Source: Chaenocephalus aceratus
Lineage: Eukaryota > Chordata > Actinopteri > Perciformes > Channichthyidae
Length of the DNA stretch: 64,000 nt
Reading direction: 5' to 3'
Assembly: GCA_023974075.1 (NCBI GenBank)
Contig: CM043791.1
Coordinates: 25,161,642 to 25,225,641 of the forward strand
The translations under genes were made by a program, and so were the position numbers. Position 1 is the stretch's first letter, and each line of letters opens with the position of its first letter. The notes under the pieces are model-generated. The model was not told the DNA's origin, made no database searches, and worked only from the letters and a program-made list of their open reading frames with translations. Of the stretch, positions 41,062-53,240 are shown one piece after another.

Positions 41062-43947
41062 GTGATATTAGTTAATTGATCTGTCCACATGTATGTCCAT
41101 CAATCCAACACTTTGGTCTACATTAAGATATCTCATCAACTACAGATTGCCAAACATGTGGTCTCAATTCCCATGGCTCTTCGACAGGTATTCCCAGTGA
41201 CTTTGCCCCTTTGAGTTTCATTTCTATGCAAGAAATATCCACATGAACGGAGATTTCTCTGACCCAATCTCTGTCAATTTTGGTTTTTACATGACCTTTT
41301 CTCAAACGCCGATTTCAGGCCAAATGTCAGGTTTGTACTAATGACGAATTAATGATCAGTTTGCCATCAAATGTCTCGATTTGTTTCTCTCCCCCAGAGG
41401 ATGAACTGTATTGACTCTGCTGATACTGTGGCTTCCTTTGTGTCACTCATGAACCTGCTTACTGTTACATTAGTGCTTGTAAACCTTAATATTAAATAAT
41501 TTAGTAAGCTGGGTAAATGTAGGGAAAGCTTTTTGAGTTTGACATTTGTATCACCTTTCATTCTAAGGCAAATATCCAAATCAACAGTATGTCATGTATT
41601 ACTTGCAACACTTGTATGCCCTATGTATTCACCCTTTAAATATTGCTAGTGGGCTTTTGAGTTTCAGATTTGTCTGAGATATGTCTTATTTTAAACTCCT
41701 GACTTCTCTCTTTGTGCAACATCCGAATTGACTTTCTTGTAATTTCATTTTCTGGCTTGACAACCTTGTTGTCTTATATAGCTCAGAAAAAAAATCAACA
41801 CACGGAGTAAACACCTTAACCCCAACCCCTACAGGCACACAGACCCCTGGCGCTTTTTAAGGCTCAGTATCTGCAGTAGTAATTGACTCAGCATTAGTAA
41901 AAGCGCTGATGCACTAAGCTGGGCGTATCTATGAGGCGGGTGTGTGAGCACTTTACTGGAGCAATATAACATGTAATTGCTGCTTGATTACAAAATTAAT
42001 GTAAATAGATGGCAGTACATTTTTTTTATATGGACCACAAGTAAAAGGAATAGGAGACATATGAGTAAATGGTTGAGTGATTATTTTGGCACTGTTTGAA
42101 AGACGGCCTCCTTTTTTATACGCATACTTTCATTGACAGCCTAATTGTTGCCTTTTGAAGGTATTACTCTGTAAGGTTAATTTGACATCTTTTAAACAAT
42201 AACTCCTGCAAGGTGACACTAATGGTTTTAAAATCCCAACTGTAGTTTCTCAGACAAGAACATTGAAGACATGAGAAATTAAGCACTGAAGCCTCACTGA
42301 CCGAAACAGCTTAATTATTATAATTGTTGTGATTGCTGCTATTTGTGTTTTTGACGAAATGCATAATGTGTTTATGAGGTCTACTTGTGGTTTTAATCCT
42401 CTTAATCAACCTTTTAAATAAATAAAAAATACTATATCATTAAACTATATTTGTTAAAGAAAACTACAGATTTCGAATCTGACAATATAGAAACTGGCAG
42501 TATTTGTTTTTGCTCATAATGTGAGCTCATGTCGGTTTACTCTGAACATACATCTCAATGGGTCCATTATTCAACCATCAAAACGGTTCTGTTTCTGATA
42601 GATTTGTGCTGGATATGTTGAATTTTACTTTGAGCACTCAAATTATTTTTGGGAAATTTGTTTCAGACCTCCCTAGTTTGCAATAGAGCATTATAAACCT
42701 GAATGGAGATGTGCATCATTTTAGATTTGATAGTTTAAGTAATTTCCTTTTTTGGTTTTTCATGTTCCCACACCAGAAAGTAGGAGATGGACTTAACATC
42801 AGTAATTGAAAAGCAATCAGGCATTGGCAGACAACATGTACCTGATGTTTTCTTTTGACTCTTTATCTCGCCTCCTCCACTATTTTTACTTGCAGAGTGA
42901 AAAACAGGAAGAACCTTTGTCTGAGCTTCTAGAAGTGCAGAAAGCTGCCGATGATGTTGGCAATATTGTAGTAAACTAACATTCAAACATGACTTAACGC
43001 TGTTGTTTGGTGAAAATATCCTTCTAAGATGACTGTATTAGAACACCCTAAAATCTATCATCATATGATTTTAAATATAACAAAATTATTTAATATGGAG
43101 CAAAAAAGGACTGAGGAGTGAAATCAAGACTGTGACTAATACTCACAGGGAAACCGTTTGGCGAAGGCATGGGTGTCTACAGTGTGTATCGCACTCTCTA
43201 GCCGAAAATGTCAACGGTTTGAGGCTGTGTTGCGCTAAAATGTTATTAATTACCAATGTGCCAGATAGTGAGTCAGGCAGGGGGTCACAGACTCCAATAA
43301 ACTCTGGTACATACTCAGTTAAACTAGGCATTACTCACCACATGGCATCTGCAGAAGGACACTCACACAAATGAATACGTAGCATTTACGCACATAGCAC
43401 ATAGTGTGTGTTGCTTGTGTGAAAACTAATGATGCTAAAATACACAAAAAAAGCTTCCAGTTCAGCGATACATACGCTGCAACCCTCTTTTTATTTCATA
43501 AGTGGCGGCCATCTTCCTCTACAATCATTTTTCACCCCATCCATTTTTGCTCTCCAGCTCATCATCATTTCCTTCATCCATCTCAACTCATCCTTCTGCT
43601 ATTTCATAAATGACCCCACCTTTTCTCAATCTCTCTCTCATGTTTCCTCTGCTCTCCATTGCTCTTAGCTCTGTGTAGCAAGCACAGCAGGGTAGCAAAC
43701 CATTATCCTCAATCACAGGCCCTATATCAGAGAATTTCTACACTGATGTGTTCTACCTCTCTTACCTTGGGTCTTTCTCACACCGATTAGATCTCTCTCC
43801 CTCTCTAAGCCCCCTGCCATGTCTCTCCATGGCATGAGGACGTGTTATCCTGGCCCCTCTTAACACAGCAGTGGCTGTTAACCCCATTTAGTAAAGATGA
43901 TGTGCAGCTGACAGACTAGCAGATGGACAGATTGCCTGAACAACCAG

Positions 43948-43949
<2 letters not shown>

Positions 43950-44021
<72 letters not shown>
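43950..44021. repeat. (TG)n microsatellite, ~36 units
   Basis: An uninterrupted TG array. The sequence after it (44045-44182) contains the GGGACCTAAAT...GGGGAC...GGTCCCC arrangement often found beside fish microsatellites, ending in a TTTAGG-type degenerate repeat. Confidence 0.95.
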
Positions 44022-44022
<1 letters not shown>

Positions 44023-44406
44023 GCCTACAGTAGCATTATTATACTTGCGGGGACCTAAATCTGTTTACACAGTCACGTGTGGAGACTCGCCTCCCTTATG
44101 GGGACAAATTGGAGGTCCCCATGAGGGGAATCATTCATTTTAGGGTGAAGACCTGGTTAGGTTTAGGTTTAGGATTAGGGTAAGACTGGAACACATCAAA
44201 ACAGTTATTTAAATGCAAGAAATTACTCAACTGTTGAAAAACTACTTTTTCAATGATTTTACCTAGAAATGGGAGGTTTGATATGGGCCTGTAATTGTTC
44301 ATTACTGAAGCATCTAGATCAGAGGTGCCCAGTACGGGGCAATGCTGGTAGATCGCGAGTCATTCATAAAAAATAAAAAAATTAAGTTAAAGAGACAAAC
44401 AACAAA

Positions 44407-44628
44407 ATGAGTGCGGGACCGAGCAAAAAGCTAAAGACATACCACTTCCACCCAGAATGGGAGGAAGAATATTTGTTTGTGATGTCACATTCAAAGGTTT
44501 TTTGCCTTATTTGTAACGCAAGCGTCGCTCTGCCAAAGACATATGACAGTGACTTCCCTCCGAGTAGCGAGTTGAGAAAGAGAAAGGTCATGTATTATTG
44601 CTACACAAACATTATCTCGCAGTCTTAG
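44407..44628 (+). pseudogene. BED-like zinc-finger N-terminus of a hAT transposase
   Basis: A 73-codon frame starting MSAGPSKKLKTYHFHPEWEE, then VFCLICNASVALPKTYDSD. This matches the N-terminus typical of the hAT transposases related to vertebrate GTF2IRD2/ZBED-type host genes: a basic start, the YHFHPEWEE block, and a CxxC of a zinc finger. The frame soon ends, so the finger's His pair and the transposase body are missing. It starts 87 bases inside the element's left end. Confidence 0.72.
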
Positions 44629-44796
44629 TGTCGCCAACTCGTTTCTAACATGCAAAAAGACAAACAAATGCGTCTATGGTCGGTGTATTTTCGACCTTTC
44701 CAATCCAGACGAGATCTCTCTCCCGTCTGTGTGCGAGGGGGCGGGGCAGTTTACACACACGCGGCTGCTACATGCAGCAACACACACACGGAGGAG

Positions 44797-45050
44797 ATGG
44801 CGGAGAGAAGCTCTCCAATGTGTGGTTAAATGTTACCCGTCTTGAGGTGGACAATGCTCCTTGCCAAGAGTGTTTAGCATGTAAGGGCGGTAACACGAGC
44901 AATTTGTCGAAACATTTAGCAAAAGTGCACCACATTCAGACGGAGGAATGCACCGGGTTCGACTGTCTTTCTAGTAGCTCTGTAGCCCCATCCACGAGGA
45001 ACGTTTCCACGTCAGGTGTTATGTATGCTAGCAGCACCACACGGAGTTAA
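44797..45050 (+). pseudogene. Second BED zinc-finger fragment
   Basis: An ATG at 44797 (MAERSS) is followed after a frame change near 44820 by NVWLNVTRLEVDNAPCQEC, then LACKGGNTSNLSKHLAKVHH. The C-x2-C...H-x4-H arrangement with NTSNLSKHL is a BED finger of the ZBED/hAT type, clearly distinct from the one at 44407. With the lone GTTGCAGCCCTA terminus near 45561-45574 this suggests a remnant of a second hAT element nested in the first. The frame ends at 45050 without a transposase core. Confidence 0.68.
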
Positions 45051-45209
45051 CACAATTATACAAACATGGGTTAATGATGAGAGGTAACAGAGATACTCTT
45101 TATTTTGTTAAAGTTTCAGCTATTCTGTTTACAGTTCTGTCATCAGATTATTTAATACGATTTGTTAAAACATTGTTGTTTCTTTTGATGTGAAATATTA
45201 TTATTTTTT

Positions 45210-45295
45210 GCAGGTCACCCTTGAGAAAGAGATCTTTTGATCTCAAGCGGCTTTCACCTGGTTAAATAAAGGCTACAAACAAACAAACAAACAAT
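45210..45295 (+). mobile_element. LINE/SINE-type 3' tail fragment
   Basis: GTCACCCTTGAGAAAGAGAT, a TTTGATCTCAA segment, then CCTGGTTAAATAAAGGCTAC and ACAAACAAACAA. I recognise this as a common fish retroposon 3' tail. It lies within the hAT element and is probably a nested fragment. The 5' boundary is unknown. Confidence 0.5.
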
Positions 45296-45861
45296 TTATT
45301 TTATTTAAATAAAAAGCAATGTTAATTTTGTTCACAATTTGTTAAGTTAATTTAATAATATATGTATTTTTGAATCAAGTATTCATCTTTATTGTCTTCA
45401 TTGTTAGTTTCCACATGCCTAAAACAACCTCAAGCTAAATCTAAAAGTTGATGGCTAAATAAGAGCGTTTGAGAAATTGTGCAAGGCATACAGTAATAGT
45501 CCGAGTAGTCGATTCATCGTTTCATTAATCAATAGATTAATCGGTTATCAAATTAGTCGTTTGTTGCAGCCCTATTATCCCATGTATAAATAAAACGTGT
45601 TATTCAGCAACCCTTGCAATTTGGGATTTTATTTTTGGTTGGTAGACCTCGGTGAGCTGGTCATTTCAAAAGTAGCTCACCAGCCAAAAAAGTGTGGGCA
45701 CCCCTGATCTAGATTATTCTTTTTTAAGAGCGATTTAATGACTGCAGTTTTCAGGGCCTGTGGAAAAATACCTGAGTGAAGAGATTTGTTTACTATATGA
45801 AGTAGATCTGAGGCCATGCAAGGCAAAACATCTTTGAAAAATCCTGTTGGAATAATATCAA

Positions 45862-46526
45862 TAGACTACTGCAACTCCCTCCTGGCTGGTCTACCTGCAT
45901 GTGCCATCCGACCTCTGCAGCTCATCCAGAATGCAGCGGCTCGCCTGGTCTTCAACCTTCCTAAATGTTCCCACACCACTCCGCTCCTCCGCTCCCTCCA
46001 CTGGCTTCCGGTAACTGCTAGAATTCACTTCAAGACACTGGTACTTGCGTACCATGCTGCGAATGGATCTGGCCCTTCCTACATCCAGGACATGTTTAAA
46101 CTGTACACCCCAGCGTGTGCACTACGCTCTGCATCAGCCAAACGACTCGCTGCGAGGGGGACCCAAGTTCCCATCAGCAAAAACACGTGGGTTTGCTATC
46201 CTGGCTCCAAAATGGTGGAATGAGCTCCCCATTGACATCAGGACAGCAGAAAGCTTACACACCTTCCGGCGCAGACTGAAAACTCATCTCTTTCGACCCC
46301 ACCTCGAGCGATAGAATTACTAACAAAGAACTGCTAACAGAGCACTTATATACTAATAAAGGTCTGGCTTATCTATAGCCAGTTGAGTAGCACTTGAAAT
46401 GTTTGGCTCTATGAAACCTGATGTACTTATATGATTCTGTTTTCTTCAAGGTTGTGTCTTCCTGGTCGAATGTACTTATTGTAAGTCGCTTTGGATAAAA
46501 GCGTCAGCTAAATGCAATGTAATGTA
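45862..46526 (+). mobile_element. 5'-truncated L2 LINE copy nested in the minus-strand LINE
   Basis: Encodes the C-terminal part of an L2 ORF2: [40 protein letters not shown], and, after a frameshift near 46155, [20 protein letters not shown] to the stop near 46314. The 3' tail has TAAGTCGCTTTGGATAAAAG and ends in AATGTAATGTA repeats. ATCAA at 45857-45861 and 46527-46531 is a short target duplication or microhomology. The disrupted host reading frame rejoins when the insert is removed. The frameshift coincides with a small deletion relative to the copy at 55237-56645. Confidence 0.88.
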
Positions 46527-46880
46527 ATCAAGGCAGCAGGAGGAGGATTTCAGAAGTTGAATAATGTCCTCTAGGTTTTTATCATTAATCTGATGGAATT
46601 GTGTCATGGTGTTTATGTTAAGTGGACACAGAGACAACACATTTGCTGTTCCTGATGCAGAGGCACTGACTGCTTGTCTGATTTTCTGAATTGTGTCAGT
46701 GAAAAAGGAGGCAAAATCATTGCACGCCCTGGTGGATAGAAATTCAGAGGCTACTGACACTGGGGGGTTAGTTAGTCTGTCGACGGTAGCAAACAAGGCA
46801 CGTGCGTTGTTTTTGTTTTTGGTAATGATGTCAGAGAAGGAGTAAGTCAATGTAATGTCCCCTGAAGTGATGTATACATG

Positions 46881-46883
<3 letters not shown>

Positions 46884-46958
<75 letters not shown>
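46884..46958. repeat. (TG)n microsatellite, ~37 units
   Basis: A TG array immediately beyond the 5' edge of the minus-strand LINE fragment. The apparent protein that runs from the LINE into poly-His-Thr on the minus strand is an artefact of reading through this repeat. Confidence 0.95.
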
Positions 46959-46960
<2 letters not shown>

Positions 46961-48579
46961 CGCACATAAACCACTGATATAGCTCTCTTGGTCTCAGCAG
47001 GGTACTTCTTTGAAATGTCATTCACAACACTTCTCTCTCACACACCCATTGGTTGGTCGTAGGACACCCAGCAAGAAGTCACAATGTCACCAATCTACAC
47101 TTTCATCACCATTATTTTTGCAGGACCACTCTTTGGTAGAAAGCCTATCTTTGGCTAACTGTTTGTCCACTCTCTTTTAATGTTGTGTTTTCTGCCTCCA
47201 CTTGGACGGGAAATTGAGAAATCCCAAATCCTTTATGTATGTCAAGATCCCAGGAAGTGTTCACAGCTTAAATGTCAGCTCATGTATCTCTATGGTGCCT
47301 CGAAAGGGTTTTTGCCACAGACATTCATTACAGCAGAAGCCACTCTAAATAAGAAACACATTTACAAATGACTCGGGTCATATTAAGATACTGATACTGA
47401 TATGTTAATGCTTTAGGTGTGATTTACATCGATGGGCAGTAAGCCAGCTGGAGACAGAGACCAATGCTTACATAATATGTGGTAAAGGCACACACTGTAG
47501 GAAGGTGGAACAACCTTTTTAGTCAAACAGTGTGTTCTTTGTTTGTAGCTTTGATCAAAAATAACACACCTCAGTTTTTGGATTTTTTTTTATCATTTAA
47601 CACATACCAATGTTGTAGTGACTCTATAAAGCAGCCACATTACTGCTATAAAAACAAACAAAAGCAGCCATTGTAAGGGGACATTGTAATACTTTTGTAG
47701 TCAATACATGAAACATGTACTGATGTTGATTGATGTTGGCTCTTTTTATAAACAAACACCTTTGTAGATGTGCATTTAATGCCTAGAGAGTGTGTTGGCA
47801 GACATTCCTTCATCAATTACTGGCATGATGGATTAGGCGTACCAGTGAGATAAACATGCCTCTGTTTTTTTATTTGTGTGGGTACTGGTTATACAATGCT
47901 CTGATTGAAATGCCCCTGTCATACTTTTGAAGCTGAGAATTGACCTTGTGGTCAGTCCTACATAACTAACACAGTAGAAAAGGTGCTTCAAATGACACTT
48001 TTTATCCATGGTGCATATAGATGCCCTATATTCATCACAGATTTAGTGCACGAGTAAATATTTAAGTATTTCCCCAAGGCCCTTCGTGTTCTTTTCACAA
48101 AGAGCATATTTTGAAATGGATATTCAGTTCAGACTGCTTGCCAAGTTAATTAGACTACAATGTACATTTCTCAGTGCATGTGTGTGTGCCCATCCGTGCA
48201 TGTACGTCCATGCATTTGTGTTAATAATTAGATGACATTGGCCTCTGAGATGGCACCATTCGTTATGAATCGTAAACACAGAGCAAAAAAAATTCTGTTT
48301 AAGAGCCTGCCAAGAAAATTTGCATTGAGAGAAAGCGAGGCACACACATTGGACCATGACGGTCTTCTCTTTTACTCAACCCTGTTCTCTATTCTATTCT
48401 ATCTTCATCCCACCCCTCTTTCATCTGCTGCCACCCCATTTCTCCTCAGTTATTCCTCAAATGGTACATAAGAACAGGTAAAGGTACTGTCTGGAAGAAC
48501 TGTATATGTTGTCTTTCCTCCATGAATTCCTCTTTGATATAACATATACAACACCTGTATTAAATGTCTCTATACTCAT

Positions 48580-48704
<125 letters not shown>

Positions 48705-49833
48705 ACATTTGCCAGACTGATCAATGTCAACCCCCAGAGCAGCTTGGCTCCTTTCAAAAGCTAATGTCCCACTCTGTTATTATAACCCTTGGGACCAGTA
48801 GGGTAAAAACCATAGACTGGATACTGTAAAAACACTAGCTAGAAGAAGATGAAAAGCAAGCATGGCAGTCGTCCAGGGCATGTGCACGTTGAAGAACATG
48901 GTTTATATCAGGATCAGTACAGCTCACATTGTACTGAGTAATATGCCTACAAAAATAATACCGTAATCTTGTTTTCTTGGTTTTACAAAATAATGAATGT
49001 GTTTTAGGCAAAACTGAAATTAGAGACAAGCTAAGTTTAGTCTATTTTCCACTTGGATAGCCCGGAGAAAGCAGATATGTATACATTTCAAGTTCTGCCT
49101 TCATTTATTCACAGAGCTCCAAACAACTGTTACTAATGTCCAAGAATTGACGACATCAGAGCAACTTGCTAGAGCAGGAATTAATCTTTTTATTCCACAT
49201 GCTTACGAGTTTTGCTAATGTTCCCTAGTTTCTAAAACACCAAAAAAAAAATAATACCGCGACTGACAACAGAACAATGAAAAGCACACACTTGGCCCCG
49301 CAGCATGGTTGCATCATATGATTTTGACATGTTCTGCCCAATGAAGTAAACATGAAAACATAACATGTACTTGCAACAGCTGAAGATTGAAAAAAGGCTG
49401 CTAAACATGTCTTGCAGCTTGTCTTTATGGTCAGTACTGGCTTTCTTTTCAAAATGGCATAGTAAAAAGTCGTCTAAATGCAACATCAAAACACGTTATT
49501 TGTAATTGCCCTCCAGAATGACACATTTAGAGCTTTTCTCAGCAGGATATGTTTTCCTTTGCTTACCAAAACAGAAACAAATCAATGTAAAAAAACATGT
49601 TTGCGGATCTGCTCCTTCTAAGATTATAATTTAGACACTATAACAACTGTTTAATTAAATGTACTGATTTTTACATCTAGCTAGTGTCTGGTTTCTACCA
49701 ACCCTTGAGGGAAATATCTGCATCTTTAGATGAAAAATACCCGTATTTCATTTAAAACTCTAACTCACTCTAAGGTTGAGGCGAGCTGCGGGTGTGAATC
49801 TCTGATGGTTGTCATTTCATACATTGTTATTGT

Positions 49834-49857
49834 AATAACAATAATAATAATAATAAT
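49834..49857. repeat. (AAT)n short microsatellite
   Basis: About eight trinucleotide units with one AAC interruption. Confidence 0.85.
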
Positions 49858-50959
49858 TAATGTTAGACCAGCTGTCGTATAAGTGTTTACAAAGATGAAA
49901 TATAGAAGCATACTGTGTCTCGTTTGACAAAATAAGAAAAAAAGACCATAACAATTGTTAAAATCATTGTAATTTTGACCCAAATGCTTATATGTCAAAT
50001 CGGTAAACAAGTGGAATTGTGAATGAAACCTGAAGGAACTAAATGTAGTGATACCATTAAATAGCATTGTTGTACCTTTTTGAGAAGTCAAAAACAAATC
50101 ATCAGCCACAAAAGTGCCTTTGCTCAGAAAAACAGCAGGTAGAGCACAGACTGCATGCCGAAGCTGCTTTACTCAGCACAATTTCTCCAGTCCTGACACA
50201 CACTCTCCCTCAGCTCAGCGACCCTGAATAACTGACTGACCACAGCGGTCATGGGTAAAGAAAAATGGCATCTGGCTTATCAGAATTTCTATTTGAAAGG
50301 AAAAGCTAAATATAGTGGACGTCCATACAGAGGGAGTCATCTCTGTCGAAGAACATGCTTGCCAAAAACCACCCAACCCATTCACAGATAGTCTTGTGAG
50401 TTTGCATAGAAAACAAAAACAGCTGGAAAAACTCCTAGCAATTGTTTTCTTATTACATTTACTCCTCTGTCACTGACTTTTTCCTTTTCACCTTAACAAA
50501 GTGACAATTGTGTCATTAAGGATGTGATGAGCCGCCTGCTGAACCACTCCATCTGTAACAAGCTCCACCCACCACCACCCACCCCCCCTGCACTAATCAT
50601 CCGCACAGCTTGTGCCAAATTGTCTTCTACTCTCCAAAACCACGCCTCTGGTTCTCCGTCGCTGATCTCTATGCAGTTTTAATGCAGCACTGAGAGGGAA
50701 ATTATCTCCCACACACCACCACCACTGTCCTTCTGCTACATCACACAAGATATTAGCTCATGCGATAAGACGGGCCTGGTGACACATGGCGTGTTGTGAC
50801 ACACCAGTAACCCGCCACCACCATCCCTTACACCCCACAGCAGACCATTTGTACTAATTTGTGCTTCAGGCGAGATATTAGGGCGTTGAATTGCGTATAA
50901 ATTGTTAATATGCTCAGATGTATTAACACAGCATTGCCACTCAGCCATTAACCTGTGAT

Positions 50960-50960
<1 letters not shown>

Positions 50961-51046
<86 letters not shown>
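50961..51046. repeat. (TG)n microsatellite, ~43 units
   Basis: An uninterrupted TG array. The 189-codon open frame starting in it (50963-51532) continues only because no stop occurs by chance in CT-rich sequence. It has no domain. Confidence 0.96.
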
Positions 51047-51047
<1 letters not shown>

Positions 51048-52216
51048 GTTCACTGCTGACTGGAGGTGACTTTTCCCAAGACCCCGGGGGATGTCCAGGT
51101 CTCCTTACTCATCTGTATTTCTGTCTCCCTCCTTCCCCTTCCCACTCTTTCCCTGAATTTAGAAACCCATCCAGTGCATGGGAGGATTTGCATCTTCTTT
51201 CCCCTCCTACAGTTTCTAATGTGCATAGTTGTGGGGGAGCTCAGAGCCATGTCAGCCTATTTTCCTTTCTCCGACTGGAGCTCTCTTTCTTTCTGCCTCT
51301 GCCTCTCAGTCTCTCTCTTCTCTGTGTCATTCTGGCAAACCAGTATAGACACAGAAACACAATGATTGAGTTGAATCCTCCGGTTTTCTCTTTGTCAGTC
51401 AGCGAACAGAGAGGAGAGATCTATAGCGCCGCAGCCGTGTTGATGATGATTTCATTCTGTCTGGATTCTGTGCCTGTCAAAGGAATAAGGACGGACACTC
51501 GTAACCGCCAGTCTCTGCGTATTTCACTCTAACAGGTTGCCAGGTGTACAAGTGCACGTGTGTGAGTTATGGTCGTTGTTTATGTCACTCTGTTGTAGAG
51601 GTGTCCTTTCACAGATCTAGATAAATAGCTTGCTACCTTGTTACCCTAACTCTGTGAAAGACCGAATACTCCCCATATGTTACACCACCGGTCAACACAG
51701 AGCACATTATGTTTATGTTATCCTTTTTTGTCTGAGGTTAGTGGTTCTCACAGCTTCTTTGGAAATGTTAGTATGTTTTATCCTGTAGAAAAAAAATTAT
51801 CATAATGTTTGGTGCTAAAACTATAGATTAAATTCCTTTAGATGTGGCCCCGCAGTTCGAAGCATGATGAAAGACTGCTAAGGATTTAAAAAAAAGGTTG
51901 AAGTTTACAGTCAAATCAGTCATTTCAAAGTCACATTTAGTGCTTATCCACCATCACAAAGGCACCTTTTGATGTATGCTTGTGTTGTTGGCCTACAGAT
52001 GCAATAACAAGTGATGAATAATGACATACGGCCGCCTCATTTTCCGAACAGATTACATTCTTCCTGTTTACAGCCTACTCTTATGCACAGACTGATTCCT
52101 GTAAGGGCTTCAGTATTTATGACGGTGACATTTCAGACCAAAATAAACTAATTTTAATTGTTTCACTGCAAATAATGGATCTGTTTAGTAAAAGATATGT
52201 GTCTGCTACTTTGGAG

Positions 52217-53240
52217 CATAGGCGGCGCCAGGGGGGCGCTGAAGCTCCCCCTAGGATAGCCATAGCACCCCCCAAGCACCCCCAAGAAATGTATGTGTCT
52301 TTTTTTTTTTATGTGTGAAATTCATAATTTGAAAATGATTGATTCGAAAATAATATGCCACAGTACAGAACAAGTACTTCTGGGTCTCTGTGTTTCATTC
52401 AAGTTCGGCTCTGTGTGTGTGTGTGACAGGCGCGCATTTAGTGTGATTAAGCGAGCGAGAGAGAGAGAGCACACCGTGCCAGGGACCGTGTTGTTAGCAT
52501 CTGGTTAGCTAGCTGCACTAACGGATATAAGGAGCTGTTTCTACAACGAAGTGAAGGGAATGTCCTCTCCTGTCAGACTGAGGGACTCAGGTGAGCTAAA
52601 GGACTCTCTGAGTGTTTAGATAGTTTACTTAGTCTAAGTTATCTCAGTGGGTCTCAAACGGTTTGGTCACGATTTATGTAAACAATTATTTCCGAGGCAC
52701 ACCTACATATGATCATTATAGTTATAAAACAATAAGAGAATAAATGAAAAACAGGTATGAAATACTATATGACAGTAAAACAAGAATACAGGTTAAAAGG
52801 GGAGTGATTTGTAAAATATCCATAAAGAAAAAGAAAATCTGTTTACAGTTCTGTTTCATATGGGTGTTGAGAGATGTATCCATAGATCTCTTAATTTTGC
52901 TCTCAAAGTGCACCAGATTGATGCTTTTAACTTCAATATTAAAAAATATATATCTTCCCGGGGGAGCTTGCCCTCGGACCCCCCCTAGAGTATATTAGGT
53001 CCACCCCCCACTTGTAAAAATAGCACTTTACCCCTGCTTACACCTATATGCCGTGAGCTGATTATCGAGCCTTCATTGTAACAAGTATACTGTGTATGTG
53101 CGTGTGCGGAGTGTAGCAGTAGCAAATTCAACTGTAGCGCCCAGTAGATTAAGGGAAAACCCTAAATGTTTGAGCACCCTCTGTGATACGTCAAGCTACC
53201 CCACAGCACCCCCAAAAGAAAATCTCTGGCGCCGCCACTG
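52217..53240. mobile_element. hAT-type non-autonomous element (GGCGGCGCCAG ends)
   Basis: The left end CATAGGCGGCGCCAG and the reverse complement of the right end CAGTGGCGGCGCCAG match at 13 of 15 bases. CTTTGGAG flanks both sides (52209-52216, 53241-53248), a perfect 8-bp target duplication. The 1024-bp interior contains stretches of GCACCCCC near both ends and a CCTCGGACCCCCCCTAGAG segment, reminiscent of the coding region of TTF-type hAT elements, but no usable frame. Confidence 0.88.

Larger units (their letters stand above)
44320..45706 (+). mobile_element. hAT-type element with perfect 8-bp target duplication
   Basis: Flanked by ATCTAGAT at 44312-44319 and again at 45707-45714. The ends are CAGAGGTGCCCA and the inverse of CAGGGGTGCCCA, the hAT/Charlie-type terminus. 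Length is 1387 bp. The interior holds remnants of two BED-type zinc-finger frames (44407-44628 and about 44797-45050) but no catalytic hAT transposase or dimerisation domain. It is inserted in the minus-strand LINE, with the LINE protein resuming on both sides of the duplication. Confidence 0.9.
44183..46870 (-). pseudogene. L2/CR1-type LINE ORF2 fragment, interrupted by two insertions
   Basis: On the minus strand a LINE protein can be followed in three pieces. 46864-46532 encodes SFSDIITKNKNNARALFATV, then FLSTRACNDFASFFTD and LEDIIQLLKSSSCCLD. 45861-45715 continues in the protein order with PTGFFKDVLPCMASDLLHIV and PQALKTAVIK. 44319-44183 continues with MNNYRPISNLPFLGKIIEK. The YRPISNLPFLxKIIEK block is the N-terminal reverse transcriptase region of L2/CR1-type LINEs. 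The gaps are filled by an L2 copy (45862-46526) and a hAT element (44320-45706). The palm domain with YADD and the 3' end are missing, so this copy is truncated at both ends. Confidence 0.82.

Noticed and set aside
44155..44183. TTTAGG-type repeat suggesting an interstitial telomere
   Set aside because: Only four or five degenerate units. More likely part of the microsatellite-associated repeat.
50963..51532. 189-codon plus-strand open frame
   Set aside because: Begins inside a TG array and runs on through CT-rich sequence by chance.
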